Shown: positions 53,270 to 63,295, numbered from the stretch's first letter. The stretch is DNA of 64,000 nucleotides from Mesorhizobium sp. Root554 (GCF_001427025.1 NZ_LMGA01000001.1:2305722-2369721), one strand, 5' to 3'. Translations and numbers: made by a program. Notes: generated by a model not told the origin, from the sequence alone.

Positions 53270-54256
53270 ATGAACCGCGCCCTTCGCCTCCTGCGCCGCC
53301 GCCTCGTCGGCTCGGTCTTCGTGCTGCTGATCGTTGTCGTCGGCACGTTCTTCCTGCTGGAGGCTGCCCCCGGCGACGCGGTGGACGCCTATATCGGTTC
53401 CATCGGCGGCGATGCCGGCCTTGCTGAATTGCTGCGGCAGCGCTGGGGGCTCGATCAGTCGACAGGGACGCGCCTGGCCGCCTATCTCTGGGCGCTTCTG
53501 CACCTCGATCTCGGCCACTCCGTCGCTTTCTCCCGCCCGATCCGCGACATTCTCCTGGAACGCCTGCCCAACACGCTGCTTTTGATGGGCAGCGCCACCG
53601 CGCTTTCCTTTTTCCTCGGCTCGGCCCTGGGCATCGTCGCCGGCGCGCGGCCCGGCTCCTTCCGCGACCGTTTCCTGTCCATCGGCTCGCTGGCGCTTTA
53701 TGCCGTGCCCGGCTTCTGGCTGGCGCTGGTTCTGGTCATCGTCTTCGCCGTCGACCTGCGCTGGTTCCCCATTGCCGGCATCGAGACCATCGCCTCCGGC
53801 AAGACCGGCCTCGCCCGTGCTGCCGACATCATCCACCATCTCGTCCTGCCGGTGACGGCGCTCGGCTTTATCTATCTGGCGCTTTACCTGCGCATGATGC
53901 GCGCCGGCATGGCCGAGGTCTGGCGACAGGACTTCGTGCTGGCGCTGCGGGCGCGCGGCATTCCGCGACGGCGTATCGTGCTTGCCCATGTCGCCCGCAA
54001 CGCGCTTCTGCCGCTCGTCACCATGCTGGGGCTCCAATCGGCGCAGATGCTGGGCGGCAGCGTCGTCATCGAAAGCGTGTTTTCCGTGCCGGGCCTCGGA
54101 AGGCTGGCGCAGGAAGCCGTCACCGCGCGCGACACGCCGCTTCTGCTCGGCATCATCCTGATCAGCGCCGTGCTGGTCGTGGTCATCAATCTGCTGGTCG
54201 ATCTGGCATACGCCTTTCTCGATCCGCGCGTCGGCGCCAGCGAGGCCGGCGCGTGA
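53270..54256 (+). CDS. ABC transporter permease, DppB/OppB type
   Basis: 328 residues with six transmembrane segments (TM1 about 15-35, RLVGSVFVLLIVVVGTFFLLEAAPGD). The binding-protein-dependent transport motif is in the loop FVLALRARGIPRRRIVLAHVARNALLPLVTMLG, the EAA-like contact with the ATPase. The end overlaps the next permease gene by 4 nt (GTGA). It makes the inner membrane channel with the DppC-type partner. Confidence 0.93.
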   Translation: MNRALRLLRRRLVGSVFVLLIVVVGTFFLLEAAPGDAVDAYIGSIGGDAGLAELLRQRWGLDQSTGTRLAAYLWALLHLDLGHSVAFSRPIRDILLERLPNTLLLMGSATALSFFLGSALGIVAGARPGSFRDRFLSIGSLALYAVPGFWLALVLVIVFAVDLRWFPIAGIETIASGKTGLARAADIIHHLVLPVTALGFIYLALYLRMMRAGMAEVWRQDFVLALRARGIPRRRIVLAHVARNALLPLVTMLGLQSAQMLGGSVVIESVFSVPGLGRLAQEAVTARDTPLLLGIILISAVLVVVINLLVDLAYAFLDPRVGASEAGA

Positions 54257-55080
54257 GCCTTCGCCGCTTCACCCGGACACCGGAGGCCGTGGCTGGCGTC
54301 GTCGTCCTGGCCTTGCTCGCCATCATGGCGCTGGCCGCGCCTTTCCTCTTCCCCGGTGACCCGCAGTCGATCGCCGGTCCGGCACTGGTGCGGCCATTTC
54401 AGGATTGGGCATTTCCGCTCGGAACCGACCGGCTGGGCCGCGATGTGCTGGCCGAACTCTTCCACGGCGCCCGCACCTCGCTCGCCGTTGGCCTTGCCGC
54501 CGCTGCCGCCTCCCTGGCGATCGGAACGATCGTCGGCACGCTGGCCGGTTTTGCCGGCGGCATCGTGGATGAAATCCTGATGCGCATCACCGATGCCTTC
54601 CAGACCGTGCCGGGCTTCCTGCTGGCGCTGGCCTTCGTCAGCGTCGTCGGCCCGTCGCTTGGAGTCGTGGTCATCGCTATCGCGCTGTCGGCCTGGACCG
54701 GGCCGGCCAGGGTCGCGCGCGCCGAAGTGCTGTCGATCCGCGAGCGCGACTATGTCGCCAGCGCCCGTGTCGCCGGCATGCATCCGCTCGCAATCGCCTT
54801 CCGCGAGGTGATGCCGAATGCCCTGCCGCCGGTGCTGGCGCTGTCTTCGGTCATGGTCGCGGGCGCGATCCTGACCGAGGCGGCGCTCTCCTTCCTCGGT
54901 CTCGGCGACCCCAACCGCGTCACCTGGGGCGGCATGATCGCCGAGGGCCGCGCCGTGCTGCGCACCGCGCCCTTCCTCTCCATCGCGCCGGGCGTCATGC
55001 TGGTATTCACCGTGCTCGGCGTCTATCTCGCCGGCGAAGGCATCGTCGAAAACTCGGCCGTCAAGCGGGGTCTCGCATGA
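54253..55080 (+). CDS. ABC transporter permease, DppC/OppC type
   Basis: 275 residues from a GTG start in a 4-nt overlap with the upstream permease gene. N-terminal TM (AVAGVVVLALLAIMALAAPFLF) and PLGTDRLGRDVLAELFHGARTSL, a hallmark of DppC proteins, precede five more transmembrane segments; the EAA loop is REVMPNALPPVLALS. It overlaps the first ATPase gene by 4 nt (ATGA). Confidence 0.93.
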   Translation: MSLRRFTRTPEAVAGVVVLALLAIMALAAPFLFPGDPQSIAGPALVRPFQDWAFPLGTDRLGRDVLAELFHGARTSLAVGLAAAAASLAIGTIVGTLAGFAGGIVDEILMRITDAFQTVPGFLLALAFVSVVGPSLGVVVIAIALSAWTGPARVARAEVLSIRERDYVASARVAGMHPLAIAFREVMPNALPPVLALSSVMVAGAILTEAALSFLGLGDPNRVTWGGMIAEGRAVLRTAPFLSIAPGVMLVFTVLGVYLAGEGIVENSAVKRGLA

Positions 55081-55880
55081 GCGCCGCGGAACTTTCACCC
55101 TCGCGGTCGCCGCTTCTGTCGGTCCGCGGCTTGACCGTTGCCTATCGCGGCAGCGATGCCTCGGCCATCCGCGATGTCAGCATCGACGTGTTGACCGGTG
55201 AATGTCTCGCCGTCATCGGCGAAAGCGGATCTGGCAAAAGCACGCTTGCCCTTGCCGTGGCCGGCCTGCTTCCGGCTTCGGCCCGGACAACCGGGCACCT
55301 GGAATGGCCCGGCCTCGGCCGCGCGGCGCTGGGCGGAAGCGACATCGGCTTCATCTTCCAGGATCCCGCCGCCAGCCTCGATCCGGTGATGAGCGTCGGC
55401 AGGCAGGTCGCCGAAGTCGTGCGCACCCATCTGGGCCTCGGTTGGCGCGAGGCATACGGCGAGGCGGCCGAATTGCTTGCCCGTGTCAAACTGCCGGAAA
55501 GGACATTCGACGCCTATCCGCATCAGCTCTCCGGCGGACAAAAGCAGCGGGTCGCCATCGCCGCCGCCATTGCCGCTCGCCCGCGCCTGCTGATCGCGGA
55601 CGAGGCGACAAGCGCACTGGATACGATTGTCCAGGCGGAGATCGTCGCGCTGATCGCCCGGCTGGTGGCCGAAGATGCGATGACGTTGCTGTTCATCAGC
55701 CACGATATCGCGCTGGCCGCCCAGATCGCCGACCGTATCGCCGTTTTCCGCGATGGCCAGTTGCTGGAGCTCGGCACAACCGCCGAGGTGATCGGCCATC
55801 CGCGCCATGATTACACGCGCATGCTTCTTTCCTCGCATATCGGGCTCGACGTCGCGCCGATGCTGGCCGCACCCCGATGA
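55077..55880 (+). CDS. ABC transporter ATP-binding protein, DppD type
   Basis: 267 residues. Walker A GESGSGKST, Q-loop FIFQDPAASLDPVMSVG, signature LSGGQKQRVAIAAAI, Walker B LLIADEATSALD and H-loop FISHDIALA are intact. It lacks the C-terminal oligopeptide/dipeptide extension with iron-sulfur cysteines of long DppD proteins (usual length 320-330), so it is the short form. ATGA overlaps link it to both neighbours. Confidence 0.92.
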   Translation: MSAAELSPSRSPLLSVRGLTVAYRGSDASAIRDVSIDVLTGECLAVIGESGSGKSTLALAVAGLLPASARTTGHLEWPGLGRAALGGSDIGFIFQDPAASLDPVMSVGRQVAEVVRTHLGLGWREAYGEAAELLARVKLPERTFDAYPHQLSGGQKQRVAIAAAIAARPRLLIADEATSALDTIVQAEIVALIARLVAEDAMTLLFISHDIALAAQIADRIAVFRDGQLLELGTTAEVIGHPRHDYTRMLLSSHIGLDVAPMLAAPR

Positions 55881-56671
55881 CCGACAAGCTGCTGACCGTG
55901 TCAGGGCTGTCAAAGCGCTTCAAGCGCCGTGGCGACGACATTGCGGCGGTGGCGCAGGCGGAGTTCGATCTCGAACCGGCGGAAACGCTGGCGCTGGTCG
56001 GGCCGTCCGGCAGTGGCAAATCCACCATTGCGCGCTTGCTGCTGCGGCTGATCGAGCCGGACGCCGGGCGCATCATCTTCGAGGGCGACGATTGGCTGGC
56101 CTTGCGGGGCAGCGCCCTGCGTGCCCGGCGCGCGCGGTTGCAGATGGTGTTTCAGGATCCGCTCTCGGCCTTCAACCCGCGCACCACCGTGGCGCGTGCC
56201 CTGGAAGACCCGCTGCGCATCCACGCCATCGTTCCGCGCGCTGGACGGCCCCAGGCTGTCGCCGCATTGCTGGATCGTGTCGGGCTGTCGGCTTCGCTGG
56301 CGTCGCGCGCGATCCATGAGATTTCCGGCGGCCAGCGCCAGCGCGTTGCCATTGCGCGGGCGATTGCCACGAAACCGTCGCTGATCGTGCTCGACGAAGC
56401 CGTTTCGGCCCTCGATGTCTCGGTGCGTGGCAAGATTCTGGAATTGCTGAACGACCTGCAGAGGCAGGAACACATCGCTTATCTCTTCATTTCGCACGAT
56501 ATCGCGCTGGTGCGTGCTTTCGCCCATCGCGTCGCCATTCTCGATGCGGGCTGCATCGTCGAACAAGGTCCGGCCCGTGCGGTGATCGATGCGCCGCAAT
56601 CGGCCGTCGGCAAGGCATTGCTGGCAGCGGCGCCCAGACTTCACAGGAACAGGATAGAGGACGTGCCGTGA
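55877..56671 (+). CDS. ABC transporter ATP-binding protein, DppF type
   Basis: 264 residues. Walker A GPSGSGKST, Q-loop MVFQDPLSAFNPRTTV, signature ISGGQRQRVAIARAI and Walker B LIVLDEAVSALD are present; Asp-Glu-Ala-Val instead of the common DEPTSALD. It pairs with the DppD-type subunit. The stop codon overlaps the start of the hydrolase gene (TGATG), so the hydrolase is translated as part of the transporter operon. Confidence 0.92.
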   Translation: MTDKLLTVSGLSKRFKRRGDDIAAVAQAEFDLEPAETLALVGPSGSGKSTIARLLLRLIEPDAGRIIFEGDDWLALRGSALRARRARLQMVFQDPLSAFNPRTTVARALEDPLRIHAIVPRAGRPQAVAALLDRVGLSASLASRAIHEISGGQRQRVAIARAIATKPSLIVLDEAVSALDVSVRGKILELLNDLQRQEHIAYLFISHDIALVRAFAHRVAILDAGCIVEQGPARAVIDAPQSAVGKALLAAAPRLHRNRIEDVP

Positions 56672-57186
56672 TGAAAACAGACCGGGCCGCACTTGCCGCG
56701 AGGGTCGAAAAGCTGGCTGCCGAACTGGAAGCCGCGTTCCGCAACCGCGCCCATCTCTACCGGCTGATGCTGGAGGAACTGACCGGCGAGATGGGAGCCG
56801 AGGCAGCCGAAGCGTTGATGACGCGCACCGTAACGCGATACGGACAGGAAGTGGCAGCGGCGGCCTTCGGTGGCTTTGGCCCGCATGACGCGAAGGCGCT
56901 GGGCGAGGCGTTCCTGGCCGCAAGCCCGAATGGCGGGCACATGTATCCGACGGATGTCGAACGTGGCGCGGACGAAATCACCTTCAAGGTGCGGCGCTGC
57001 CCGCTGAAGGACGCCTGGACCGCCGCGGGTGTCGGCGACGAGAAACTGACGACACTCTGTCGCATCGCCGGCGCCTTCGACCGCGGCCTGTTCGAAGCGA
57101 CCGGAGTACGGTTCAGCAACGTGACGTGGTCGCCCGGCCATAGCTCCGGCTGTTGCCGCATATCGTTGGCGAATGGCAGTAAGTAA
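56671..57186 (+). CDS. L-2-amino-thiazoline-4-carboxylic acid hydrolase family protein
   Basis: 171 residues from the ATG that overlaps the ATPase stop (TGATG); a GTG one codon earlier is also possible. The sequence matches the ATC hydrolase family (Pfam PF14196): a helical N terminus, then DEITFKVRRCPLKDAW, KLTTLCRIAGAFDRGLFEATGVRF and the C-terminal CCRISL ending, with conserved cysteines at CP, LC and CC. The founding Pseudomonas enzyme opens the ring of L-2-amino-thiazoline-4-carboxylate to N-carbamoyl-L-cysteine. Many homologues are uncharacterised, so the substrate here is inferred. The stop codon lies inside a bidirectional terminator. Confidence 0.8.
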   Translation: MKTDRAALAARVEKLAAELEAAFRNRAHLYRLMLEELTGEMGAEAAEALMTRTVTRYGQEVAAAAFGGFGPHDAKALGEAFLAASPNGGHMYPTDVERGADEITFKVRRCPLKDAWTAAGVGDEKLTTLCRIAGAFDRGLFEATGVRFSNVTWSPGHSSGCCRISLANGSK

Positions 57187-57206
57187 GTAGTTACTTACTT
57201 ATTTTT
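57180..57206. terminator. bidirectional terminator covering both convergent stop codons
   Basis: TAAGTAAGTA (57180-57189), 2 nt, TACTTACTTA (57192-57201), followed by five T on the plus strand. The TAA stop of the hydrolase (57184-57186) and the TAA stop of the convergent acyl-CoA synthetase (57201-57199) both lie within the stem. The stem is AT-rich, so its strength is uncertain. Confidence 0.6.
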
Positions 57207-58827
57207 CTCCTTGCCGCAACTCTACGCGCCTGATCTTCCCTGAAATCGTCTTCGGCAGCGCATCGACGAATTCGATCTCGCGCGGACATTTGTACGGTGC
57301 GGTAAGCTTCCTGCAGAAATCCTGGATGTTTTTGGCCAGCTCCTCGCTCGGCGCAAACCCCTTGGCGAGAATGACATAGGCTTTGACGATCTGGCCGCGC
57401 GTTTCATCCGGCTTGCCAATGACAGCGCTCTCGGCCACCGCTTCGTGCTCGATCAGCGCACTCTCAACCTCGAAGGGGCTGATGCGGTATCCCGCCGATG
57501 AAATCAGATCGTCGGAGCGGCCGACGAACCACAGATAGCCGTCCTTGTCGCGTCGGGCCGTGTCGCCGGTATAGTACCAGCCGTTTCGAAACAAGCCGGT
57601 ATCCAGCGCCGCCCCGGTATAATAGCCGTGGAACAGCCCGCCCGGATAGGGATCGGTGACCTTGACCGCGATATGCCCGACCTCTTCGTCCGCCACGCGG
57701 TTGCCGTCGTCGTCGACAACATCGACATCATAGCCGGGAACCGGCCGTCCCATCGAACCGAAACGCACCTCCTCTCCCGGATAGTTGGCGACGATGTTGA
57801 TCGTTTCCGTCTGGCCATAGCCATCGCCGATCACGGTGCCGGTAGCCTTCTTCCAGATGCGCATGACTTCCGGGTTGAGCGGTTCACCGGCGCCCAGCGA
57901 CCGGCGCAGACTGGACAAGTCATATTTCGTCAGGTCGAGTTGCGCGAACAGCCGATAGACCGTGGGAGGTGCGCAGAACGTCGTAACCTTCAGCTTACCG
58001 ATAAGCTTGAGATGCATGTCGGCGTCGAACGCGCCTTCGCCATTGTAGAGCACAATCGGCGCGCCCAGCAGCATCTGCGGAAACAGCATCCCCCATGCCG
58101 CCTTCGCCCAGCCTGTATCGGTCAGCGACCAATGCACGTCGGTCGGCCGCAAATCCATCCAGAACAGGCCGGTCGCCGCATGCGCCAGCGCATAGCCATG
58201 GTCGCGGGGCACCATCTTCGGCATCGATGTCGTGCCGGAAGTGAAATAGGCCATCATCAGGTCGGTCGCGTTCGTGTCGGCCGGGCGCTCGAAACGAGGC
58301 GCGGCGTCGCTCAGCAGATCGTCGAGCGACATCCAGCCTTTACGCTCGCCATCGACCAAGATGAGCGTCCTCAGCGTCGGGCACTTGCCGGCGATCTGTT
58401 CAACCTTGTCGCAATGCTCGGATGTAACGATCGCCATCGTCGCGCCGGAATGGTTCACCCGGTATTCGATGTCGTGGGCGGTGAGCAGGTTGGTTCCGGG
58501 CATCGAGATGACGCCGGCCTTCATGCAACCGAACAGGACCGTATACCAGGCCGGCACCCGGCCAATGACGACGCAGGCGAAATCGCCCCGCTTGGCGCCT
58601 AGCGACACCAGCGCGTTGGCGAAACGGCTGGAGCTGTCCGAAAGTTCGGAATAGGAGACGTGCCGCACCGTTTCGCCGTCGCGCGACACGGCAATGACCG
58701 CGGTCCCATCATTCCTGGCCGCGCGCTCGTCAATGATATCGAAGGCGAAATTGAAATTATGCGGCGTTTCAAGCCGGAAATTCTTGCGCGCATGCGCGTA
58801 ATTGCGATCGACTGACGAAAAATCCAT
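57199..58827 (-). CDS. AMP-binding acyl-CoA synthetase (medium-chain type)
   Basis: 542 residues. Adenylate-forming enzyme signatures: P-loop YFTSGTTSMPKMV (A3), GYGQTETINIVANYPGEE (A5), YYTGDTARRDKDGYLWFVGRSDDLISSAGYRISPFEVE (A7-A8) and the C-terminal catalytic lysine in PKTISGKIRR (A10). Domain order and length fit acyl-CoA synthetases of the Acsm type for medium-chain or aromatic acids. It converts a carboxylic acid, ATP and CoA to the thioester. It is 159 nt downstream of the oxoprolinase gene in the same orientation and may activate an acid released by that pathway; this link is inference. Confidence 0.92.
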   Translation of the reverse strand: MDFSSVDRNYAHARKNFRLETPHNFNFAFDIIDERAARNDGTAVIAVSRDGETVRHVSYSELSDSSSRFANALVSLGAKRGDFACVVIGRVPAWYTVLFGCMKAGVISMPGTNLLTAHDIEYRVNHSGATMAIVTSEHCDKVEQIAGKCPTLRTLILVDGERKGWMSLDDLLSDAAPRFERPADTNATDLMMAYFTSGTTSMPKMVPRDHGYALAHAATGLFWMDLRPTDVHWSLTDTGWAKAAWGMLFPQMLLGAPIVLYNGEGAFDADMHLKLIGKLKVTTFCAPPTVYRLFAQLDLTKYDLSSLRRSLGAGEPLNPEVMRIWKKATGTVIGDGYGQTETINIVANYPGEEVRFGSMGRPVPGYDVDVVDDDGNRVADEEVGHIAVKVTDPYPGGLFHGYYTGAALDTGLFRNGWYYTGDTARRDKDGYLWFVGRSDDLISSAGYRISPFEVESALIEHEAVAESAVIGKPDETRGQIVKAYVILAKGFAPSEELAKNIQDFCRKLTAPYKCPREIEFVDALPKTISGKIRRVELRQGEK

Positions 58828-58986
58828 GCGTTTCCTCCTTGAAAAGCACAGTGGCCTCTATCGCCTGTTCCTCGGGTAGCGCGATCGCGCCGACATTGCC
58901 ATCGAACCAAAGACTATAGGAACCGGGACTCTCTTTCCAATGAATGGGTCGGGGCAATGTCCCGCAACAACTTCGGATAAAAGGGC

Positions 58987-61900
58987 CTATTTGGCAGTCT
59001 GCGGCGCCTTGCCATAACCACCCGGCGTCGGCGTGCGGACTATGACAGCATCCCCTTCTTCCAGGGTCGTACGGTCGCAGCCTCCCAGAGGCTGCACAGC
59101 GCCGGATCGCCGCCGCACCGAATTCTCTCCAACCTGGCCTGGATCGCCGCCCTCCAGCCCGAAAGGCGGAATGCGGCGATGCCCACTCAGGATCGACATC
59201 TCCAGCCTCGCGCGCGCTCGGATCGTCCGCTGTACGCCGTCGCCGCCGGACCATTTGCCGCGCCCGCCGGAATTCGGCCGAATATGGAAATCCTCCAGCA
59301 CCACGGGAAAGCGAGTTTCCAGAATCTCGGGGTCGGTCAGTCGGGAGTTCGTCATATGCGTGTGGACGGCATCCGTCCCATTGAAGCCGGGACCAGCCGG
59401 CGAGCCGGAGCAGATCGTTTCGTAATACTGAACCGTGTCATTGCCGAAGGTGAGGTTGTTCATGGTGCCTTGCGCGGCGGCCATGGCTTTGGTCGCGCCG
59501 AAGAGGCAGTTCGTCACCGCCTGACTGACCTCGACATTCCCGGCCACCACGGCGGCGGGATAGCGGGGCGAAAGCATCGAACCCGGTGGAATGATCATCC
59601 TGATTGGCCGCAGGCACCCGGCATTCATCGGGATATCGCCCTTCACCAGCACGCGGAAGACATAAAGCACCGCTGCGCGCGTCACCGGTTCGGGCGCGTT
59701 GAAATTATCGGCGCGCTGGTCCGACGTGCCGGTGAAATCAACCGTGGCTTCACGCTTGGCGCGGTCGATGGAAATCCTGACCTTGATCACGCAGCCCTGA
59801 TCCATCTCGAGGGTGAACTCGCCGTCCGGCAATTGGTCCAGGACGCGGCGAACGTTTTCCGCGGCATTGTCCTGCACGTGCCCCATATAGGCCTGCACGA
59901 CATCGTTGCCGAATTGCTCGATCATCTTGTCGAGTTCAGCGGCGCCCTTCTCGTTGGCGGCGACCTGCGCCTTGATGTCGTTGACGTTCTGCGTCAAATT
60001 CCGCACCGGGTACGGTCCGTCGGTCAGCAGCGCCGTCAATTCCCGCTCGCGGAAACGGCCCTCGTCCACCAGTTTGAAATTGTCGATATAAATGCCCTCT
60101 TCCTCGATATTGACCGCCAGCGGCGACATCGAGCCCGGCGCGATGCCGCCAATATCAGCATGGTGGCCACGGCTGGCGACCCAGAAGCGGACATGCCTGC
60201 CTTCCGGATCGAACACCGGCGTGCAGACGGTCAGGTCAGGCAAATGCGTGCCGCCATTATATGGGGCATTTATGAGAAAGACGTCGCCCGGCCGGATGAC
60301 CTCGTTGCCGCGGATGATTGCCGCCACCGACGCATCCATCGAACCCAGATGCACCGGCATATGCGGCGCATTGGCGACCAGATTGCCCTCAGGATCGAAG
60401 ACGGCGCAGGAAAAGTCGAGCCGCTCCTTGATGTTCACCGAATAGGCGGTGTTCTGCAGCGTCACGCCCATCTGCTCGGCGATGGACATGAACAGGTTGT
60501 TGAAGATTTCGAGCAGGATCGGATCCGCGTCCGAGCCGATGGCGGTCGACTTCGGCAGCGGCTCGATGCGCATGAGAAGCATATGGTCCTTCGGCGTCAA
60601 CCGTGCCTGCCAGCCGCTTTCGACCACGATGGTCTGGTTGGGTTCGACGATGATCGACGGGCCGGTGACGGTATCACCCACTTCGATCTCGTCGCGCAGG
60701 ACGACGGCGGCATCGTGGGACGCGCCCTGCGAAAAGAACCGATGCTTGCGTCTCGCGATCGCCTCGCGTCCTGCCTTCGCTTCGCCATCCTTTTCGACGG
60801 CGGCTCCGCCTCCACCCACCGCTTCAACCTCCACCGCGTCGACGACCAACCCTCTCGTATCGTCAATGAAGCCGAAACGACGCTTGTGCAGCTTTGCGAA
60901 TTCATCCCGCAGGCGCTTGGCTTCGTCCCGGGGTGGATAGATCGCCTCGACGGGGATGGCCGTATCCGTTCCTTCATAGCGAATGTGCGCGCGCACATGC
61001 ACACGCGCCGCTTCCTTGGCGATGCCTTGCACCGACAGTTCGGCAAGGCAGGCGGCCTCCAGTTCGCCGGCGAGGTCGGCAATGATGCCGGGAGCCTCGC
61101 AATCCAGCCGCACGCCCGCCGATTTCTGCCGCGAGGCTCGTATGTCGGCCAGCCCCATGCCATAGGCAGACAAGAGCCCGGACATTGGGTGAATGAGTAT
61201 GCTTTCCATGCCCAGCGCATCGGCCACCAAGCAGGCATGCTGCCCGCCCGCCCCGCCGAAGCAATTGAGCGCATAACGGGCCACGTTGTAGCCGCGCTGG
61301 ACGGAGATCTTCTTGATCGCCTCAGCCATGTTGGCGACGGCGATGCGAATGAACCCGTCGGCCAACTCTTGCGGCGACCGGTCGTCGCCGAGATCGGCGG
61401 CGATCTTTTCAAACCGGTCTTGAACGATCGCAGCGTCCAGCCGTTCATCCTGATTCCTGCCGAACAGGGGAGGAAAATAGTCCGGCACGAGTTTGCCGAG
61501 CATGACGTTGGCGTCTGTCACCGTAAGCGGTCCGCCATTGCGATAGCAGGCAGGTCCGGGATTGGCGCCGGCCGAATCGGGACCAACACGGAATCGGCCG
61601 CCATCGGCGTGCAGGACCGAACCGCCGCCTGCCGCGACCGTATGGATCAGCATCATCGGCGCGCGAACGCGCACGCCAGCAACTTGCGTTTCGAAGGCGC
61701 GCTCATATTCGCCGTCGAAATGCGCGACATCGGTCGACGTACCGCCCATGTCGAAACCGATGACCTTGTCGAAACCGGCCGCGGCGCCGGTCTGCGCCAG
61801 GCCGACGACACCGCCTGCCGGACCGGAAAGGATCGCATCCTTGCCCTGGAACATTTCGGCGGCCGTCAGCCCGCCCGACGACATCATGAACAGGATGCGC

Positions 61901-62613
61901 GCGCCGGTGCGTTCGATGTCGAGCTCCCGCGAAACCTGCGAAACATAGCGCGACAAAACCGGAGACAGATAGGCGTCGACCACGGTCGTATCGCCACGGC
62001 CGACATATTTCAGCAGCGGCGACACTTCGTGACTCACAGAAACCTGGGAAAATCCCTTGTCGCGAGCGAGCCGCGCCACGACTTGTTCATGCTGCGGAAA
62101 CTTGTAGCCATGCATGAAAACGATGGCGATGGCGTCGAAGCCTTGGCTCTTCAGCCGATCCAGTTCTCGTTCCGCTGCCGCTTCATCGAGGGGAAGCTCA
62201 ACCTCACCCTCCGCAAGGATGCGTTCTTCCAGCTCGACCGTTTCTGCATAAAGCGCCTCGGGCTTGACGATCTCGGTGGCGAAGATGTTGCTCCGCTCCT
62301 GATAACCGATCCGGAGCGCATCCCTGAATCCCCTGGTGGTAATCAACGCCAACCGCTCGCCCTTGCGCTCGAGCAGGGCGTTGGTGGCCACCGTCGTGCC
62401 CATGCGGACTTCGCCTATCAAGCCTGCTGGGATAGCGGCTCCATCATCAAGGCCGAGCAGCAGCCGGATGCCATGGACGGCTGCATCGCCATAGGCCTGG
62501 GGATTTTCAGACAACACCTTGCGCGCATGGAGAGCACCGGCGGGATCACGGCCAATCACATCGGTGAACGTGCCGCCGCGATCGACCCAGAAATCCCAAG
62601 CATCATTCGCCAT
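58987..62613 (-). CDS. fused hydantoinase/5-oxoprolinase (HyuA-HyuB)
   Basis: 1208 residues, the length of a fused ATP-dependent 5-oxoprolinase. The N-terminal HyuA half starts with the ATPase fold motif [14 protein letters not shown] and has [20 protein letters not shown] (phosphate binding) and [30 protein letters not shown]. The HyuB half begins at about residue 690 ([20 protein letters not shown]) and contains [30 protein letters not shown]. The family opens 5-membered lactam or hydantoin rings with ATP, for example 5-oxoproline to glutamate. GGAG lies 8 nt before the ATG. The neighbouring transporter and ATC hydrolase-like gene suggest a related ring substrate. Confidence 0.93.
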   Translation of the reverse strand: MANDAWDFWVDRGGTFTDVIGRDPAGALHARKVLSENPQAYGDAAVHGIRLLLGLDDGAAIPAGLIGEVRMGTTVATNALLERKGERLALITTRGFRDALRIGYQERSNIFATEIVKPEALYAETVELEERILAEGEVELPLDEAAAERELDRLKSQGFDAIAIVFMHGYKFPQHEQVVARLARDKGFSQVSVSHEVSPLLKYVGRGDTTVVDAYLSPVLSRYVSQVSRELDIERTGARILFMMSSGGLTAAEMFQGKDAILSGPAGGVVGLAQTGAAAGFDKVIGFDMGGTSTDVAHFDGEYERAFETQVAGVRVRAPMMLIHTVAAGGGSVLHADGGRFRVGPDSAGANPGPACYRNGGPLTVTDANVMLGKLVPDYFPPLFGRNQDERLDAAIVQDRFEKIAADLGDDRSPQELADGFIRIAVANMAEAIKKISVQRGYNVARYALNCFGGAGGQHACLVADALGMESILIHPMSGLLSAYGMGLADIRASRQKSAGVRLDCEAPGIIADLAGELEAACLAELSVQGIAKEAARVHVRAHIRYEGTDTAIPVEAIYPPRDEAKRLRDEFAKLHKRRFGFIDDTRGLVVDAVEVEAVGGGGAAVEKDGEAKAGREAIARRKHRFFSQGASHDAAVVLRDEIEVGDTVTGPSIIVEPNQTIVVESGWQARLTPKDHMLLMRIEPLPKSTAIGSDADPILLEIFNNLFMSIAEQMGVTLQNTAYSVNIKERLDFSCAVFDPEGNLVANAPHMPVHLGSMDASVAAIIRGNEVIRPGDVFLINAPYNGGTHLPDLTVCTPVFDPEGRHVRFWVASRGHHADIGGIAPGSMSPLAVNIEEEGIYIDNFKLVDEGRFRERELTALLTDGPYPVRNLTQNVNDIKAQVAANEKGAAELDKMIEQFGNDVVQAYMGHVQDNAAENVRRVLDQLPDGEFTLEMDQGCVIKVRISIDRAKREATVDFTGTSDQRADNFNAPEPVTRAAVLYVFRVLVKGDIPMNAGCLRPIRMIIPPGSMLSPRYPAAVVAGNVEVSQAVTNCLFGATKAMAAAQGTMNNLTFGNDTVQYYETICSGSPAGPGFNGTDAVHTHMTNSRLTDPEILETRFPVVLEDFHIRPNSGGRGKWSGGDGVQRTIRARARLEMSILSGHRRIPPFGLEGGDPGQVGENSVRRRSGAVQPLGGCDRTTLEEGDAVIVRTPTPGGYGKAPQTAK

Positions 62614-62751
62614 CCCAACTCCACCACGACCACGCTGTCCAGTCTCGATGACCTATAGCATCATCGTGTGGCAGGTCAGCACCCACTCACTCAAATCGGC
62701 GCGGGTGACGCATTGCAGTCCGAAGGCGGCTCTTCGCAGCATCAGGACAAC

Positions 62752-62784
62752 AAAAAACCCGCCAGACAAGGGATCTGACGGGTT
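62752..62784 (-). terminator. intrinsic terminator on the minus strand
   Basis: Read on the minus strand: AACCCGTCAGA, 7-nt loop, TCTGGCGGGTT (one G-U pair) ending in TTTTTT at 62757-62752. It lies 140 nt beyond the tRNA-fMet terminator and upstream of the oxoprolinase gene. It may be a back-up terminator of the rRNA operon or end a separate short transcript from 62785-62896. The stretch 62614-62890 holds no convincing protein gene. Confidence 0.65.
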
Positions 62785-62896
62785 GGATTTTAGGTGCAAG
62801 CAGTCCTGCGAAGTGAGGCTCATATTTCCAGTGATCTTAGTAGCCGGCGCCCCGACAGACGAGTAGCTGGAAGCTAGCCCATCGCCAAAAAGAAAA

Positions 62897-62917
62897 AGCC
62901 CGGCGCAAGGCCGGGCT
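62897..62917 (-). terminator. terminator after tRNA-fMet (rRNA operon)
   Basis: AGCCCGGC (62897-62904), 5-nt loop, GCCGGGCT (62910-62917); on the minus strand it is followed by TTTTCTTTTT. It begins six bases after the tRNA 3' end and is the probable end of the rRNA operon transcript. Confidence 0.85.
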
Positions 62918-62922
62918 GATTT

Positions 62923-62999
<77 letters not shown>

Positions 63000-63050
63000 T
63001 CAAATTATATAAGCAGACGCTTACTTTTAATACCTGCCGCCAAATGAAAA

Positions 63051-63066
63051 GGCCGCTTGCGCGGCC
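63051..63066 (-). terminator. hairpin between 5S rRNA and tRNA-fMet
   Basis: GGCCGC, 4-nt loop, GCGGCC; on the minus strand a TTTT follows. It may terminate partially or act as a processing signal between 5S and the tRNA. The surrounding 63000-63177 spacer has no other recognised feature. Confidence 0.5.
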
Positions 63067-63177
63067 CGGAGTTCCCTTTGGCGGGCCTATCGTGATCGAG
63101 AAGATTTTCGCCACATCGACCCAAAATCATTTCCGATCTTGGAAAGTACGATGTGAACTTAGAACGTGCGCTTTGCA

Positions 63178-63295
63178 GACCTGGCAGCGACTTACTCTCC
63201 CGCGTCTTGAGACGAAGTACCATCAGCGCTGGAACGTTTCACGGCCGAGTTCGGAATGGGATCGGGTGCAGCCGCTCCGCCATAACCACCAGGTC
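63178..63295 (-). rRNA. rrf: 5S ribosomal RNA
   Basis: About 118 nt. The ends GACCTGGTGG and GCTGCCAGGTC pair to form helix I. The internal sequence CCCGATCCCATTCCGAACTCGG is the conserved loop B/C region of bacterial 5S rRNA. Exact ends are estimated from helix I pairing. Confidence 0.93.

Noticed and set aside
59179..62658. Open frame of more than 1100 codons on the plus strand opposite the oxoprolinase gene
   Set aside because: High-GC genes leave long open frames opposite to the coding strand. The translation is rich in R, H, D and Q without any recognised domain, whereas the minus strand encodes complete HyuA-HyuB motifs.
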